This document shows positions 34,632-43,838 of a stretch of 64,000 nt of DNA, one piece after another. The number at the start of each line of letters is the position of its first letter. The stretch's first letter is position 1. Under the pieces are notes generated by a model that made no database searches, was not told where the DNA came from, and worked only from the letters and a program-made list of their open reading frames with translations. Source of the stretch: Dyadobacter alkalitolerans DSM 23607 (lineage in GTDB: Bacteria; Bacteroidota; Bacteroidia; Cytophagales; Spirosomataceae); assembly GCF_000428845.1 (NCBI RefSeq), contig NZ_AUAS01000003.1, positions 434,001 through 498,000 on the forward strand, read 5' to 3'. A program made the translations under genes and the position numbers.

Positions 34632-35555
34632 TTATTTCGAAGGCAAAAATTCGTTGGCTTTCATCCAATGCAGGCAACGACCAAACCACTCGCTGAAAGC
34701 AGGCGTTTTAAGATACCCGTGCTCGCCTTTGGAATAAATGTGCATATCGGCTGGAATGCCCACCGCATTTAGAGCCTCATAAAACTGAATGCTGTTGGAA
34801 ACCGGCACAACCGTGTCATCGCCGGCATGCGTCAAAAACGTGGGTGGGGTGCTTTTGGTGACTTGCAGTTCATTGGAAAAATATTTCAGCTTCTCCTTCG
34901 TGGGCGTCTTTCCGAGCAGATTGCTGCTCGAACCTTTATGCCCGATAATGTCCATCAAACTGATCACCGGATATACCAGGATCATAAAATCCGGCCTGAG
35001 GCTGGTTTTCCTTGGGTTAGCGATAAATGTGCTGTCATAATGTGTCCCTGCGGTCGCGGCTAAATGTCCGCCAGCTGAGAAGCCCATAATGCCAATTTTT
35101 GCCGGGTTAATCTTCCATTTTTCCGTCTGCTCCCGGACCGTTTTGATGGCCTGCTGCGCATCCTGCAATGGCCCCAGCGACTTATCGGGCATAATTTTGT
35201 CGTCCGGCAACCTGTATTTCAGCACCATCGCCGCAATGCCCGCTTTATTGAGCGCTTTGGCCACCTGATATCCCTCGCGCTCCATGACGAGCACGCCGTA
35301 ACCACCGCCCGGACAAACGATCACTGCTGCTCCGGTTGCGGCTGACGCCGGCGGCAGATAAACCGTTAATGTCGGCCGGGACACTTTCCTAGCGATCTGA
35401 TCAACATTCGTCTCCTCATCCGGCACATTAATGGAATTCGGAATTTTGTCAGGGTAAAGCGGCATGACTGTCTGGGCAAGCGCCTGAAAAGTGCCGGATG
35501 AGAGGAGTAAAATACAGAATCCGAGAGTTGTAGAAAATGCTTTTCGGGGCGTCAT
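34632..35555 (-). CDS. Secreted alpha/beta hydrolase, esterase-like (BD-FAE type)
   Basis: A 307-residue exported hydrolase with a signal peptide likely cut before Gln28 (QALAQT). The oxyanion region CPGGGYGVLVMEREGY, the nucleophile elbow GFSAGGHLAAT, the Asp in HAGDDTVVPV and the His in SKGEHGYL make a complete catalytic triad. This matches Bacteroidota esterases annotated as bifunctional feruloyl/acetyl-xylan esterase-like (BD-FAE) or xylan-esterase-like. It is likely periplasmic and acts on acetylated or feruloylated glycans, although no polysaccharide genes adjoin it. It is convergent with nuoN. Confidence 0.82.
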   Translation of the reverse strand: MTPRKAFSTTLGFCILLLSSGTFQALAQTVMPLYPDKIPNSINVPDEETNVDQIARKVSRPTLTVYLPPASAATGAAVIVCPGGGYGVLVMEREGYQVAKALNKAGIAAMVLKYRLPDDKIMPDKSLGPLQDAQQAIKTVREQTEKWKINPAKIGIMGFSAGGHLAATAGTHYDSTFIANPRKTSLRPDFMILVYPVISLMDIIGHKGSSSNLLGKTPTKEKLKYFSNELQVTKSTPPTFLTHAGDDTVVPVSNSIQFYEALNAVGIPADMHIYSKGEHGYLKTPAFSEWFGRCLHWMKANEFLPSK

Positions 35556-35919
35556 GTTAATTAATCGTGTTTTAATTTTTTTCTAATCAGGATAAGTCTA
35601 AAATGTAACTAAATTTCGGTTACACATTGCCTTTCCTGAAACGAAGCATGAGATGGCATTTTTTTACCTGGACCTGAAAGTGGGCAGAATCGCAGGCACA
35701 TCTGCATTCAACATAAACCAAATTGCACCATTCTACGTTATGCTTCAAATTTTGACATTATTAATATAATATTTACAAGAAAATAGAATTTGCTTTGTTA
35801 CTTTATGTCTGTTACCAATAAAAAAATTTAACTAGTTTTGTAGCTTATGGAAATCATGCACTAGTTTCTTTGAAGTGTTATAAAATGAGCCATATCATAA
35901 TCAATCCACAAATAACAGA
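35556..35919. other. Gene-free divergent region (364 bp)
   Basis: An AT-rich spacer between two divergent hydrolase genes. Visible are a candidate -7 element for the rightward gene at 35833-35840 and poly-A/T tracts. A 38-codon frame at 35653-35769 has no supporting evidence. No tRNA or structured RNA was recognised. Confidence 0.55.
35833..35840 (+). promoter_or_regulatory. Candidate -7 element for the alpha/beta hydrolase gene
   Basis: TAGTTTTG matches TAnnTTTG. The region 17-23 nt upstream has GTTAC rather than TTG. The start codon is 80 nt downstream. Confidence 0.4.
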
Positions 35920-36693
35920 ATGAAATATCCAGTACATGCAGAAGGTAGGTTTCAGTTTATCGACGAGGGAAAAGGCGAAACATTACTGCTTTTGCATGGT
36001 CTTTTCGGTGCGTTGAGCAACTGGGACGGCATCATAGATCATTTTTCCAGTCGCTTCCGCGTTATAATTCCTTTGCTTCCTATATACGAACTGCCTCCGC
36101 GAGAAGCCGGATTGGAAGCGCTTTTAGCTTTTTTGGAAGATTTTGTGTCTTTTAAAAACCTGACGAATGTGACCGTGATCGGGAACTCTCTGGGCGGCCA
36201 CATTGGACTATTGTATACTTTAAAGAACCAGGAAAACGTTCACAAACTGGTTCTAACGGGAAGTTCGGGCTTATTTGAAAACTCAATGGGCGGCTCTTTC
36301 CCGAAGCGCGGCAGTTATGACTACATCAAAGAACGTGTTGCATATACATTCTACGATCCGAAGGTGGCGACCAAGGACCTGGTTGACGAAGTTTTCGAAA
36401 CAACGTCCAGCATTCCTAAATGCATGAGCATTGTGGGCATTGCAAAATCTGCGCAGCGACATAATCTTGCGAAAGATCTGCATGAAATCAATGTTCCTAC
36501 GTTATTGGTCTGGGGATTGAATGATACGATCACGCCGCCGCATGTGGGCTATGAATTTAACAGGCTTATTGCGGGTTCGGAGCTGCATTTTATTGATCAC
36601 TGCTGCCATGCGCCCATGATGGAACGCCCTCATGAATTTAACGTGATACTGGAAAGCTTTTTGGAAAAACATATTTCAGTGCCTGTTGCCTGA
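35920..36693 (+). CDS. Cytosolic alpha/beta hydrolase
   Basis: A 257-residue alpha/beta-hydrolase-fold protein without a signal peptide. LLLLHGLFGALSNW is the oxyanion loop, GNSLGGHIG the nucleophile elbow with the catalytic Ser, WGLNDTITP supplies the Asp, and DHCCHAPMMERP the His. It is related to the BioH/MhpC group of small esterases. In Bacteroidota a protein like this often lies near nadK and CBS-domain genes, as here, but its substrate is unknown. The CBS gene starts 83 bp later. Confidence 0.8.
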   Translation: MKYPVHAEGRFQFIDEGKGETLLLLHGLFGALSNWDGIIDHFSSRFRVIIPLLPIYELPPREAGLEALLAFLEDFVSFKNLTNVTVIGNSLGGHIGLLYTLKNQENVHKLVLTGSSGLFENSMGGSFPKRGSYDYIKERVAYTFYDPKVATKDLVDEVFETTSSIPKCMSIVGIAKSAQRHNLAKDLHEINVPTLLVWGLNDTITPPHVGYEFNRLIAGSELHFIDHCCHAPMMERPHEFNVILESFLEKHISVPVA

Positions 36694-36776
36694 CATTTTT
36701 CTGAGGGAATTTCTTTTGATACGAAAGTTGTTACATATATAGTTTTTTTATAGATTCGAAAAATGACGATCTGAAT

Positions 36777-37448
36777 ATGCTTGCTGCTACCCTGATTAAT
36801 CCTATGATCCCAGTTCTGAAACTGACCGATTCGGTTAGCACGGCACTGGACTGGATGGATGAATTTGGTGTAAAACAGCTTGTCGTGGCAGATGCCGGCA
36901 TTTATCAGGGAATCGTGTCCGAGGACATTCTTTATGATGTCACGGATAATTCGGATCCGCTTGCCAAGATCATTATCCAGCACAAGGATATTTTCGCTTC
37001 CGAAGACCAGCATCCTTACGAACTTTTACGGCTTGTAAATCAATTTGGATTGCTGATTATACCGGTTTTGCATGACGACCGGAGTTTCGCAGGAAGTATT
37101 TTGGTAAATGATTTGATCGAACATTTCGTCAATGAGCTGGGTGTTCAGGAAAAAGGGGCTGTTATCGTACTTAAAATAGCCGAACGCAGCTATTCCCTTT
37201 CTGAAATCAGCCGCTTGATCGAATCCAATGGAACGAAGGTCCTGAGCAGCTATTATTCGTCCGGAGAAAGCTACAATCCGCTGAACGAAGCGAAGCTTAC
37301 ATTGAAACTCAACCGGACGCACATTACGCCTATTATCGCTACACTCGAGCGTTTTGGCTATGAAATCGAAGAAGCGCATGCCAATGACCCGATCGAAAGC
37401 GTAGATCAGGAGCGATTGGATATGCTTTTGAGATACCTTGCCACCTGA
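36777..37448 (+). CDS. CBS-domain protein
   Basis: A 223-residue soluble protein. Two CBS motifs span about residues 1-125 (PMIPVLKLTDSVSTALDWMD and RLVNQFGLLIIPVLHDDRSF). The C-terminal 90 residues have an ACT-like alternation (KGAVIVLKIAERSYSLSEIS; THITPIIATLERFGYEIEE). CBS pairs usually bind adenosine nucleotides and sense energy state. It lies 90 bp upstream of nadK, an association seen in other Bacteroidota, which suggests but does not prove a link to NAD(P) or nucleotide balance. Confidence 0.8.
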   Translation: MLAATLINPMIPVLKLTDSVSTALDWMDEFGVKQLVVADAGIYQGIVSEDILYDVTDNSDPLAKIIIQHKDIFASEDQHPYELLRLVNQFGLLIIPVLHDDRSFAGSILVNDLIEHFVNELGVQEKGAVIVLKIAERSYSLSEISRLIESNGTKVLSSYYSSGESYNPLNEAKLTLKLNRTHITPIIATLERFGYEIEEAHANDPIESVDQERLDMLLRYLAT

Positions 37449-37538
37449 TTTCTTCACATTAGTTCAACAGCCGGTATTTTGAATCGGCATATTTGCGCGT
37501 ATCTTTCGGAAGAAACAAGATGATCTACTTTTTCTTCC

Positions 37539-38414
37539 ATGAAAATAGCAATTCACGGACGCAACTTTAATGAGTCCGCCCGCCCGTTCATTGAAAACAT
37601 GTTCAATGAGCTGTCTCGCCGGAAAGTTGAAGTCCAGCTCTCCAAACCCTTTCGGAATTTTCTGGATCAGAACGGGATCACGCACTACTCAGAGCTTGTT
37701 TACGAAAAACCCGACGAACTTTTTGACGCACGTCTGATCGTAAGCATGGGCGGGGACGGAACATTGCTCGAAACCATTTCGCATGTAGGAAAAAGGCAGA
37801 TTCCGGCCATCGGGATCAATGTAGGCAGACTTGGTTTTCTGGCCACCGTTCCTCCCGAGCGGATCACAGATATGATCCAGGCGCTGGAAAACAGCCAATA
37901 CAGGATCGACGAAAGGACCTTAGTAGAAATAGAATCCAATATCGATTTATTTGATGGTCAGAACTTCGGTTTGAATGATTTCACGATCACAAAAACCGAT
38001 ACTTCGTCCATGATTACGGTTCATACTTATCTCAATGATGAGTTTCTGAACTCCTACTGGGCCGACGGCCTGATCATTTCAACACCCACGGGCTCCACAG
38101 GATACTCCCTCAGCTGCGGCGGACCGGTGCTCGTTCCACATTCCCAGAATTTCATTATTACGCCCATCAGCCCGCATAATTTGAATGTCCGGCCTTTGGT
38201 TGTGGAAGATACTGCAGTCATCAGACTGGAAGTAAAAAGCCGCAGTAACAATTTTTTGGTCTCCCTGGATGCAAGGTCAAGGGTTGTTGATGAAAACACC
38301 TTACTAACCGTCAGAAAAGCCGGGTTCATCGCACGATTAATAAAAATGCATGACGATAGCTTCCTGAATACATTGAGAAGCAAGCTTTCCTGGGGATTGG
38401 ATATGCGGAATTAA
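37539..38414 (+). CDS. nadK: NAD kinase
   Basis: A 291-residue ATP-dependent NAD kinase that makes NADP in the cytoplasm. The GGDGTLLE motif (Gly71-Gly72-Asp73-Gly74) and the NAD-binding block TPTGSTGYSLSCGGP are diagnostic; the LNDFTITK element is also present. The dipeptide epimerase gene starts 11 bp after its stop, and the PLP-enzyme gene follows that at 21 bp, so nadK probably leads a three-gene unit. Confidence 0.95.
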   Translation: MKIAIHGRNFNESARPFIENMFNELSRRKVEVQLSKPFRNFLDQNGITHYSELVYEKPDELFDARLIVSMGGDGTLLETISHVGKRQIPAIGINVGRLGFLATVPPERITDMIQALENSQYRIDERTLVEIESNIDLFDGQNFGLNDFTITKTDTSSMITVHTYLNDEFLNSYWADGLIISTPTGSTGYSLSCGGPVLVPHSQNFIITPISPHNLNVRPLVVEDTAVIRLEVKSRSNNFLVSLDARSRVVDENTLLTVRKAGFIARLIKMHDDSFLNTLRSKLSWGLDMRN

Positions 38415-38425
38415 CACATTCACCG

Positions 38426-39439
38426 ATGCAACTGATCTATCACACATTTGACCTGCAACTCAGGCACACATTCACCATTGCGCACGATTCACGCGATCTA
38501 CAACCAACATTGATTGTGGAACTCCGTGACGGCAATTTGAGCGGCCTGGGAGAAGCGACCAGCAACCCCTACTACGGCATTACGATCCGGAATATGATCG
38601 AGTCGCTTGAAACTGCGAAAACGATTATTGAAAGTGGCGCCTATCAAAGTGCCGAAGAACTTTGGAACCTGGTGCATCCATTTTTGAAAAACAATTCTTT
38701 TGCACAATGCGCCTTGGATGAAGCCGCGCATGATCTCTTCGCCAAAAAGAAAAATCAAAAGCTTTATGAAAGTTGGGGGTTAAATATTGATAACATCCCG
38801 CTCACCAATTTCACGATCGGCATTGATACGGTTGAGAAAATGGTTTCCAAAATGAAAGAGCTTCCCTGGCCTGTTTATAAGATAAAATTAGGCACCAACG
38901 AAGACCTTCGTATTGTATCTGAACTACGTAAACATACGAGTGCACTTTTCCGCGTCGATGCAAATTGTGCCTGGACGGCGGAGCAAACCATTTCTTTTGC
39001 ACCGGAATTGAAGAAGCTTGGCGTTGAATTTATCGAACAACCGCTGGCTGCGAATGACATCGAAGGCATGAAAAAAGTGTTTACCGAATGTGTGCTTCCT
39101 GTCATCGCCGATGAAAGCTGCATTGTAGAAAGTGATGTAAGATCCTGCCACGGCTTGTTTCATGGCATCAATGTAAAGCTTACAAAATGCGGCGGACCTA
39201 CTGCCGCTAAACGCATGATAATGGAAGCTAAAAGTCTAGGAATGAAAACGATGATCGGCTGTATGACCGAGACAAGCGTTGGTATTTCTTCCATCGCACA
39301 CTTCTTGCCCTTACTGGATTATGTAGATATGGACGGGTCACTGTTAATCAACAATGATCCGGCATCCGGTGTAACCTTTGACTACGGACGCATTATCTTT
39401 CCTAACCGCACGGGCTCCGGCGCAATACTTAATGCCTAA
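38426..39439 (+). CDS. Dipeptide (L-Ala-D/L-Glu) epimerase, enolase superfamily
   Basis: A 337-residue enolase-superfamily enzyme. The acid/base lysines are Lys152/Lys154 (YKIKLG) and Lys251 (NVKLTK). The metal ligands are Asp178 (VDANCAW), Glu204 (FIEQPL) and Asp229 (IADES), and the Asp301-x-Asp303 pair (DMDG) binds the dipeptide amino group as in L-Ala-D/L-Glu epimerases. It interconverts the stereochemistry of the second residue, usually for murein-peptide recycling; Bacteroidota homologues can prefer other dipeptides. It sits between nadK and an AONS-like gene with short gaps. Confidence 0.9.
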   Translation: MQLIYHTFDLQLRHTFTIAHDSRDLQPTLIVELRDGNLSGLGEATSNPYYGITIRNMIESLETAKTIIESGAYQSAEELWNLVHPFLKNNSFAQCALDEAAHDLFAKKKNQKLYESWGLNIDNIPLTNFTIGIDTVEKMVSKMKELPWPVYKIKLGTNEDLRIVSELRKHTSALFRVDANCAWTAEQTISFAPELKKLGVEFIEQPLAANDIEGMKKVFTECVLPVIADESCIVESDVRSCHGLFHGINVKLTKCGGPTAAKRMIMEAKSLGMKTMIGCMTETSVGISSIAHFLPLLDYVDMDGSLLINNDPASGVTFDYGRIIFPNRTGSGAILNA

Positions 39440-39460
39440 ATTTGTGATCTGTAGTTTTCA

Positions 39461-40555
39461 GTGAAAACTTTTCAAACCAACCATCTTCCCGGCCGTACTG
39501 TGCTTACCAGCGATGGCGAGGCATATCTCTGGTTCAGCGGAACAGATTACCTGGGGATGGGACACGACGAAATTTTTCGTAGTTTGCTAAATGAAGGTTT
39601 GGAACAATACGGAATGCATTTTGGAAGCTCACGAAGTAACACACTCCGATTGTCTGTTTATAATGAGACGGAAGAAAAACTGGCAGATTGGATAGGATCA
39701 GAATCTGCTTTATTGGTTTCGGCAGGAATGTGGGCAGGGCAATGTGTGATGAAAATCATTGACCAGGTGATTTATAAAACGGGCAGCTCTCAATTCATTC
39801 AATATCATTACGCACCCAAGGTGCATCCCGCATTATGGGGAAATGAGCACAAAGTATATGATGGTCCCTGGATGGACTGGGCGCAAAATGTTAACCGGGA
39901 AATCCGTGAAGGCGCTGAGCATACTGCTCACATCATTTGTACAGATGCCGTTGGCTCGCCTCTTGTTGAAGCGTTTGATTTTTCCGTTTTTTCAAGCTTG
40001 CCATTGCGGGACAATGTCTGGATTGTGGTGGACGAGTCGCACACATTAGGCGTATGCGGAGAATCAGCAAATGGCCTGTATAAATCAATTGTGGCGTTTG
40101 GAAAGGCCAGTGTCATTATGGTTTCCTCGCTCAACAAAGCATTAGGCATTCCCGCTGGCGTGATCGCCTGTGATGCGCGGACAGCCGAAACGATTCGCAG
40201 TTCCGCCTGGTTCTCGGGAGCATCCCCAACCGCCCCCGCTTATGCCTACGCTTTGAAAAGGCTTTTGGAAATAGAACATTACAAGACCCAAAGTGATCTG
40301 CTGATCACAAATGTTGAACATTTCTCGAATCGTTTGCAGTCTCCTCACCTGTTTCAAAGCATCCCAGGCTATCCTGTATTTTGCTGCGAAGGCTCCGCTT
40401 TGTTTGAAACATTGCTGGCAAAAGGCATTATGGCATCATGCTTTTCTTACCCGAGCGTCAACGATGCGCCCGTCACCAGGATCGCCGTCACCACGCTCCA
40501 CCAAAAAGAAGACCTCGACCGATTGGCCGAGGTCTGTAATAACTTTATTTCTTAA
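39461..40555 (+). CDS. AONS/KBL-like PLP-dependent enzyme (alpha-oxoamine synthase family)
   Basis: A 364-residue fold-type I PLP enzyme related to 8-amino-7-oxononanoate synthase and 2-amino-3-ketobutyrate CoA ligase. Visible are GTDYLGMG, the substrate loop YGMHFGSSRSNTL, VDESHTLGVCGE with the PLP-ring Asp, and the Schiff-base Lys in SSLNKALGIPAGV. It is a little shorter than typical family members (about 385-400). The start is GTG at 39461, 21 bp after the epimerase stop. No bio genes are nearby, so a biotin role is doubtful. The product is unknown. Its last 15 codons contain the terminator of the convergent tatC gene. Confidence 0.8.
   Translation: MKTFQTNHLPGRTVLTSDGEAYLWFSGTDYLGMGHDEIFRSLLNEGLEQYGMHFGSSRSNTLRLSVYNETEEKLADWIGSESALLVSAGMWAGQCVMKIIDQVIYKTGSSQFIQYHYAPKVHPALWGNEHKVYDGPWMDWAQNVNREIREGAEHTAHIICTDAVGSPLVEAFDFSVFSSLPLRDNVWIVVDESHTLGVCGESANGLYKSIVAFGKASVIMVSSLNKALGIPAGVIACDARTAETIRSSAWFSGASPTAPAYAYALKRLLEIEHYKTQSDLLITNVEHFSNRLQSPHLFQSIPGYPVFCCEGSALFETLLAKGIMASCFSYPSVNDAPVTRIAVTTLHQKEDLDRLAEVCNNFIS
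40498..40534 (-). terminator. tatC terminator inside the 3' end of the PLP-enzyme gene
   Basis: GACCTCG (40511-40517) and CGAGGTC (40528-40534) form a 7-bp stem with two more inner CC/GG pairs. On the minus strand it is followed by TTCTTTTTGG. It lies 29 bp past the tatC stop and within the coding sequence of the opposite gene. Confidence 0.65.
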
Positions 40556-40562
40556 ATCCCTT

Positions 40563-41438
40563 TTAGATTTCTCCGTTACCTGATGAATTAGCCAGTGCTT
40601 TTTCCTCAGCAAGCTTTTCTCTTTCTACTTTTCCTGCAACCAGAATACTTAATTCATAAAGCAGGAACAATGGAATAGCCACAATTACCTGGCTGTAAAT
40701 GTCCGGAGACGGCGTGATAACCGCTGCTACGATCAGGATCACGATCATGGCGTGCTTGCGATATTCACGCATAAATGAAGGTGTAAGCACTCCAACTTTT
40801 GCCAGCACATAAACTACGATAGGAAGCTGGAAAGCGATTCCGCAAGCCAATGTTAATGTCGCAACGAGTGAAATGTATGAGGATAAGCTGAATTCGTTAA
40901 TGATCGAAGGATCCAGCGTGAAATTAGCTAAGAAGTTGATAGCCAATGGCGTTACAATGTAATAACCAAAGAATACACCGGAAAAGAAAAGGAATGTTAC
41001 ATAAAATACAGCTCCTCTCGCCGACTTCCTTTCTGACGGCCGCAACCCTGGTTTGATAAATCGCCAAACCTCCCAGAAAGCATAGGGAAAAGCAAAAACC
41101 AAACCCGCGATAACAGCGGAAGTCATACTCATCGTGAATTGATCACCTACGCCAATAGCCTGCAATTTAAAGTTTAATGCCTTGATACACAGATCGTCGT
41201 ATTGTACTTTTTCTGCCAGCTTACACATCATCCGGTAAGTCCAGAAATCCGGCTGTGAAGGCGCGATGATTACATAATGGTAAATCTCTTTAATATATAT
41301 AAACGCCAGAATAGCAAAAACTAGAATAGATCCACCTGCCCGAATCACATGCCATCTTAATTCTTCAAGATGCCCGATAAACGACATCTCTTTGCCTACT
41401 TCTTCTTCTTCGCTTTCTAGTTCCTGGTCTAAGGGCAT
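40563..41438 (-). CDS. tatC: Sec-independent (Tat) translocase subunit TatC
   Basis: A 291-residue inner-membrane protein with six predicted helices that forms the signal-peptide receptor of the twin-arginine translocase. FIGHLEELRWHVIRA is the conserved cytoplasmic N-terminal motif that contacts the twin arginines. PYAFWEVWRFIKPGL and the ITPSPDIYSQ loop are standard TatC blocks. The segment between helices 1 and 2 (about residues 55-100) is longer than in E. coli, which is common in Bacteroidota. No tatA lies nearby. A terminator separates it from pdhA upstream. Confidence 0.94.
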   Translation of the reverse strand: MPLDQELESEEEEVGKEMSFIGHLEELRWHVIRAGGSILVFAILAFIYIKEIYHYVIIAPSQPDFWTYRMMCKLAEKVQYDDLCIKALNFKLQAIGVGDQFTMSMTSAVIAGLVFAFPYAFWEVWRFIKPGLRPSERKSARGAVFYVTFLFFSGVFFGYYIVTPLAINFLANFTLDPSIINEFSLSSYISLVATLTLACGIAFQLPIVVYVLAKVGVLTPSFMREYRKHAMIVILIVAAVITPSPDIYSQVIVAIPLFLLYELSILVAGKVEREKLAEEKALANSSGNGEI

Positions 41439-41521
41439 ATTCTTATATTATTACTAAAATTCTATTTACGTTGAAAAGCAAAAACAAGATTGTTCTGTAT
41501 TTATAAAAGCCGAATTTACTT

Positions 41522-41557
41522 AAAAAACCCGTCGAAATAATCCGGCGGGTTTTTTTT
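41522..41557 (-). terminator. Terminator of pdhA
   Basis: AAAACCCG-t-CG (41524-41534) pairs with CG-g-CGGGTTTT (41543-41553) around an 8-nt loop. It is flanked by T-runs on both strands. It lies 19 bp past the pdhA stop and upstream of tatC, so the two minus-strand genes are separate units. Confidence 0.8.
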
Positions 41558-41575
41558 AAATTGCTTTATGACTGA

Positions 41576-42607
41576 TTAATCCATTACAAAAGGATAGTCA
41601 TTCTCTACATAAACATCTGTGTAAGCTTCTTTCGCGTCAGGGAATTCTGAATCTTCCGCAAACTGAACAGATTCTGCAACGATATCTTTTACTTTCTTAT
41701 CAATGTTTTCCAGATCTTCTTCCGTTGCCAGCTGGTTTTCCAGGATTACAGCGCGTATCTGCTCAATCGGGTCGCGGTGTTTGTATTCTTCTACTTCCTC
41801 CTTAGAACGATATTTCTGAGGATCGGACATCGAGTGACCTCTGTAACGGTAGGTCCTGAATTCCAGGAATGTAGGGCCTTCGCCGCTTCTTGCACGTTCT
41901 GCTGCACGGCCAACCGCTTCGTGAATCGCCTCAACGCTCATTCCGTCAACTGGTTCAGAAGGAATGTCATAAGCCTCACCCAATGTGTAAAGCTCTGTAA
42001 CATTGGACGACCTTGCCACCGAAGTTCCCATGGCATATCCGTTGTTTTCAACAACGAAAATAACAGGCAATTTCCAGCTCATGGCCATATTCAATGCTTC
42101 GTGAAAAGCTCCCTGGCGAATTGCACCATCACCGAAATAGCAAATGCAAAGATTTCCGGTTTTGTTATATTTCTCAGCAAAGGCGATTCCAGCTCCCAGC
42201 GGGATTTGCGCACCTACGATTCCGTGACCTCCTACAAAGCCTTTCTCTTTATCGAAAATATGCATTGAACCACCTTTTCCTTTGGTAGTTCCTGTCTTTT
42301 TTCCATAAAGTTCAGCCATGATCGCATTGGGAGATGTTCCCAGTGCTAGCGGAATGCCGTGATCGCGGTAAGCAGTAATGTATTTGTCGCCTTCTTTCAG
42401 CGCAGTAACGGCTCCGGAAGAGCAGGCTTCCTGGCCAATGTACAAGTGACAAAATCCTCTGATTTTCTGCTGGCCGTATAACTGGCCGGCTTTTTCTTCA
42501 AAACGACGCTGTAAAAGCATATTCTCGAACCAGAACATATATTGTTCCTTCGGATGCTGTAAACTCTTTGGGTCTGATTTTTTCTTTTTTTCAGTAACGG
42601 TGGCCAT
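41576..42607 (-). CDS. pdhA: Pyruvate dehydrogenase E1 component, alpha subunit
   Basis: A 343-residue thiamine-diphosphate enzyme subunit that decarboxylates pyruvate and passes the acetyl group to E2. The TPP motif runs from GDGAIRQGAFHEALNMA to VVENNGYAMGT. The phosphorylation-loop region TYRYRGHSMSDP is present. The partner E1 beta and E2 genes are not adjacent; in many Cytophagales they lie elsewhere. It is divergent from recF, with 127 bp between them. Confidence 0.94.
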   Translation of the reverse strand: MATVTEKKKKSDPKSLQHPKEQYMFWFENMLLQRRFEEKAGQLYGQQKIRGFCHLYIGQEACSSGAVTALKEGDKYITAYRDHGIPLALGTSPNAIMAELYGKKTGTTKGKGGSMHIFDKEKGFVGGHGIVGAQIPLGAGIAFAEKYNKTGNLCICYFGDGAIRQGAFHEALNMAMSWKLPVIFVVENNGYAMGTSVARSSNVTELYTLGEAYDIPSEPVDGMSVEAIHEAVGRAAERARSGEGPTFLEFRTYRYRGHSMSDPQKYRSKEEVEEYKHRDPIEQIRAVILENQLATEEDLENIDKKVKDIVAESVQFAEDSEFPDAKEAYTDVYVENDYPFVMD

Positions 42608-42734
42608 GTATTTGGTTCTCGTTTATAAAGACAGAACTTTGTCTTAAAGTTTGAGGTTTGAACAGAGTCTGTTTTTGCCGTACTCACGCATATGATTTGC
42701 GAAAATAAGCATAAACTAAATAACAAAGAAGTTC

Positions 42735-43838
42735 ATGTGGCTAGAAAAGCTCCATCTTACATACTTTAAAAGCTATGAAGAGAAAGCCTTCACCTTTGGG
42801 GAACATGTAAATTGTCTGGTTGGGGAGAATGGGAGTGGAAAAACGAACCTTTTGGACGCCATTTATTTCCTGAGTCTTACCAAAAGCGCCTTTCATAATC
42901 AGGATGCGCTGGGCATCCGCCATACAGCTGATTTCTTTGTGCTGGATGGTGTATTCAAAGATTCTGGCAGAAATACGCAGATCACTTGCAGTATGCAGCG
43001 CGGCCAGCGCAAGATTTTCATGGCCGATAAAAAGAACTACGACCGGCTAAGCGACCATATCGGCCTTTTCCCCCTCGTGTTAATTGCACCCAACGACACC
43101 GACCTGATCCGCGACGGCAGTGAGGAGCGCAGGCGCTTTTTTGACGGCGTCCTGGCCCAGGCCACTCCGGGTTATCTCACTGATTTCCTTCAATATAATA
43201 AGATTCTAAGCCAGCGAAACGGTCTTTTGAAGCTTTTTGCCGAACGTAATTATGTGGATGAAGATCTGCTGGAAACCTATAACGAGCCGCTGATCATCCT
43301 TTCCCAGCGGATTTACAATCACCGCAGCAAATTCATGGAGCGGTTTGTGCCCTTGTTTCTCAAAAGCTATGATTTCCTGAGCAGCGGGCATGAACAGGTG
43401 GAAGTGATTTACGAAAGCGAAGTCGCCAGTGAAAATTTTGCCGCTGAATTTCGCAGGAACCGCGCCCGCGACTTACATGCACAACGCACCGGAAAAGGCA
43501 TTCATAAAGACGAATACACATTTGAAATTGACGCCGTTACATTAAAAAAATTCGGGTCCCAGGGTCAGCAAAAGTCCTTTCTGATCGCATTAAAGCTGGC
43601 GCAATTTGAATTACTTAAAGAAGAAAAAGAAAAAACCCCCATCCTGCTCCTCGACGACATCTTCGACAAACTAGACGACCGCCGCATCCAAAAGCTCATC
43701 GAACTAATAGACACCGGCTTCCTGGGCCAAGTCTTCATCACCGACGCCCGTCCCGAGCGGTCGCAGAAGATTTTAGAGAATGTAAAAGCGGATGTGAGGT
43801 TTTTTGACGTTGAAAAGGTGTTGCCTGTCAAAAATTAA
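42735..43838 (+). CDS. recF: DNA replication/repair protein RecF
   Basis: A 367-residue SMC-like ATPase that loads RecA at gapped DNA with RecO and RecR. Walker A is GENGSGKT (30-37), the ABC signature region is around SQGQQKSFLIALKLAQ, and Walker B is ILLLDDIFDKLD. The common dnaA-dnaN-recF linkage is absent. Its stop overlaps the convergent toxin-gene stop by 4 bp. Confidence 0.95.
   Translation: MWLEKLHLTYFKSYEEKAFTFGEHVNCLVGENGSGKTNLLDAIYFLSLTKSAFHNQDALGIRHTADFFVLDGVFKDSGRNTQITCSMQRGQRKIFMADKKNYDRLSDHIGLFPLVLIAPNDTDLIRDGSEERRRFFDGVLAQATPGYLTDFLQYNKILSQRNGLLKLFAERNYVDEDLLETYNEPLIILSQRIYNHRSKFMERFVPLFLKSYDFLSSGHEQVEVIYESEVASENFAAEFRRNRARDLHAQRTGKGIHKDEYTFEIDAVTLKKFGSQGQQKSFLIALKLAQFELLKEEKEKTPILLLDDIFDKLDDRRIQKLIELIDTGFLGQVFITDARPERSQKILENVKADVRFFDVEKVLPVKN

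Noticed and set aside
35653..35769. 38-codon frame (MAFFYLDLKVGRIAG...) in the 364-bp spacer
   Set aside because: No ribosome-binding site, promoter placement or homology argument supports it.
36694..36776. Possible small RNA or promoter upstream of the CBS gene
   Set aside because: AT-rich with a poly-T run but no TAnnTTTG element, stem or conserved feature.
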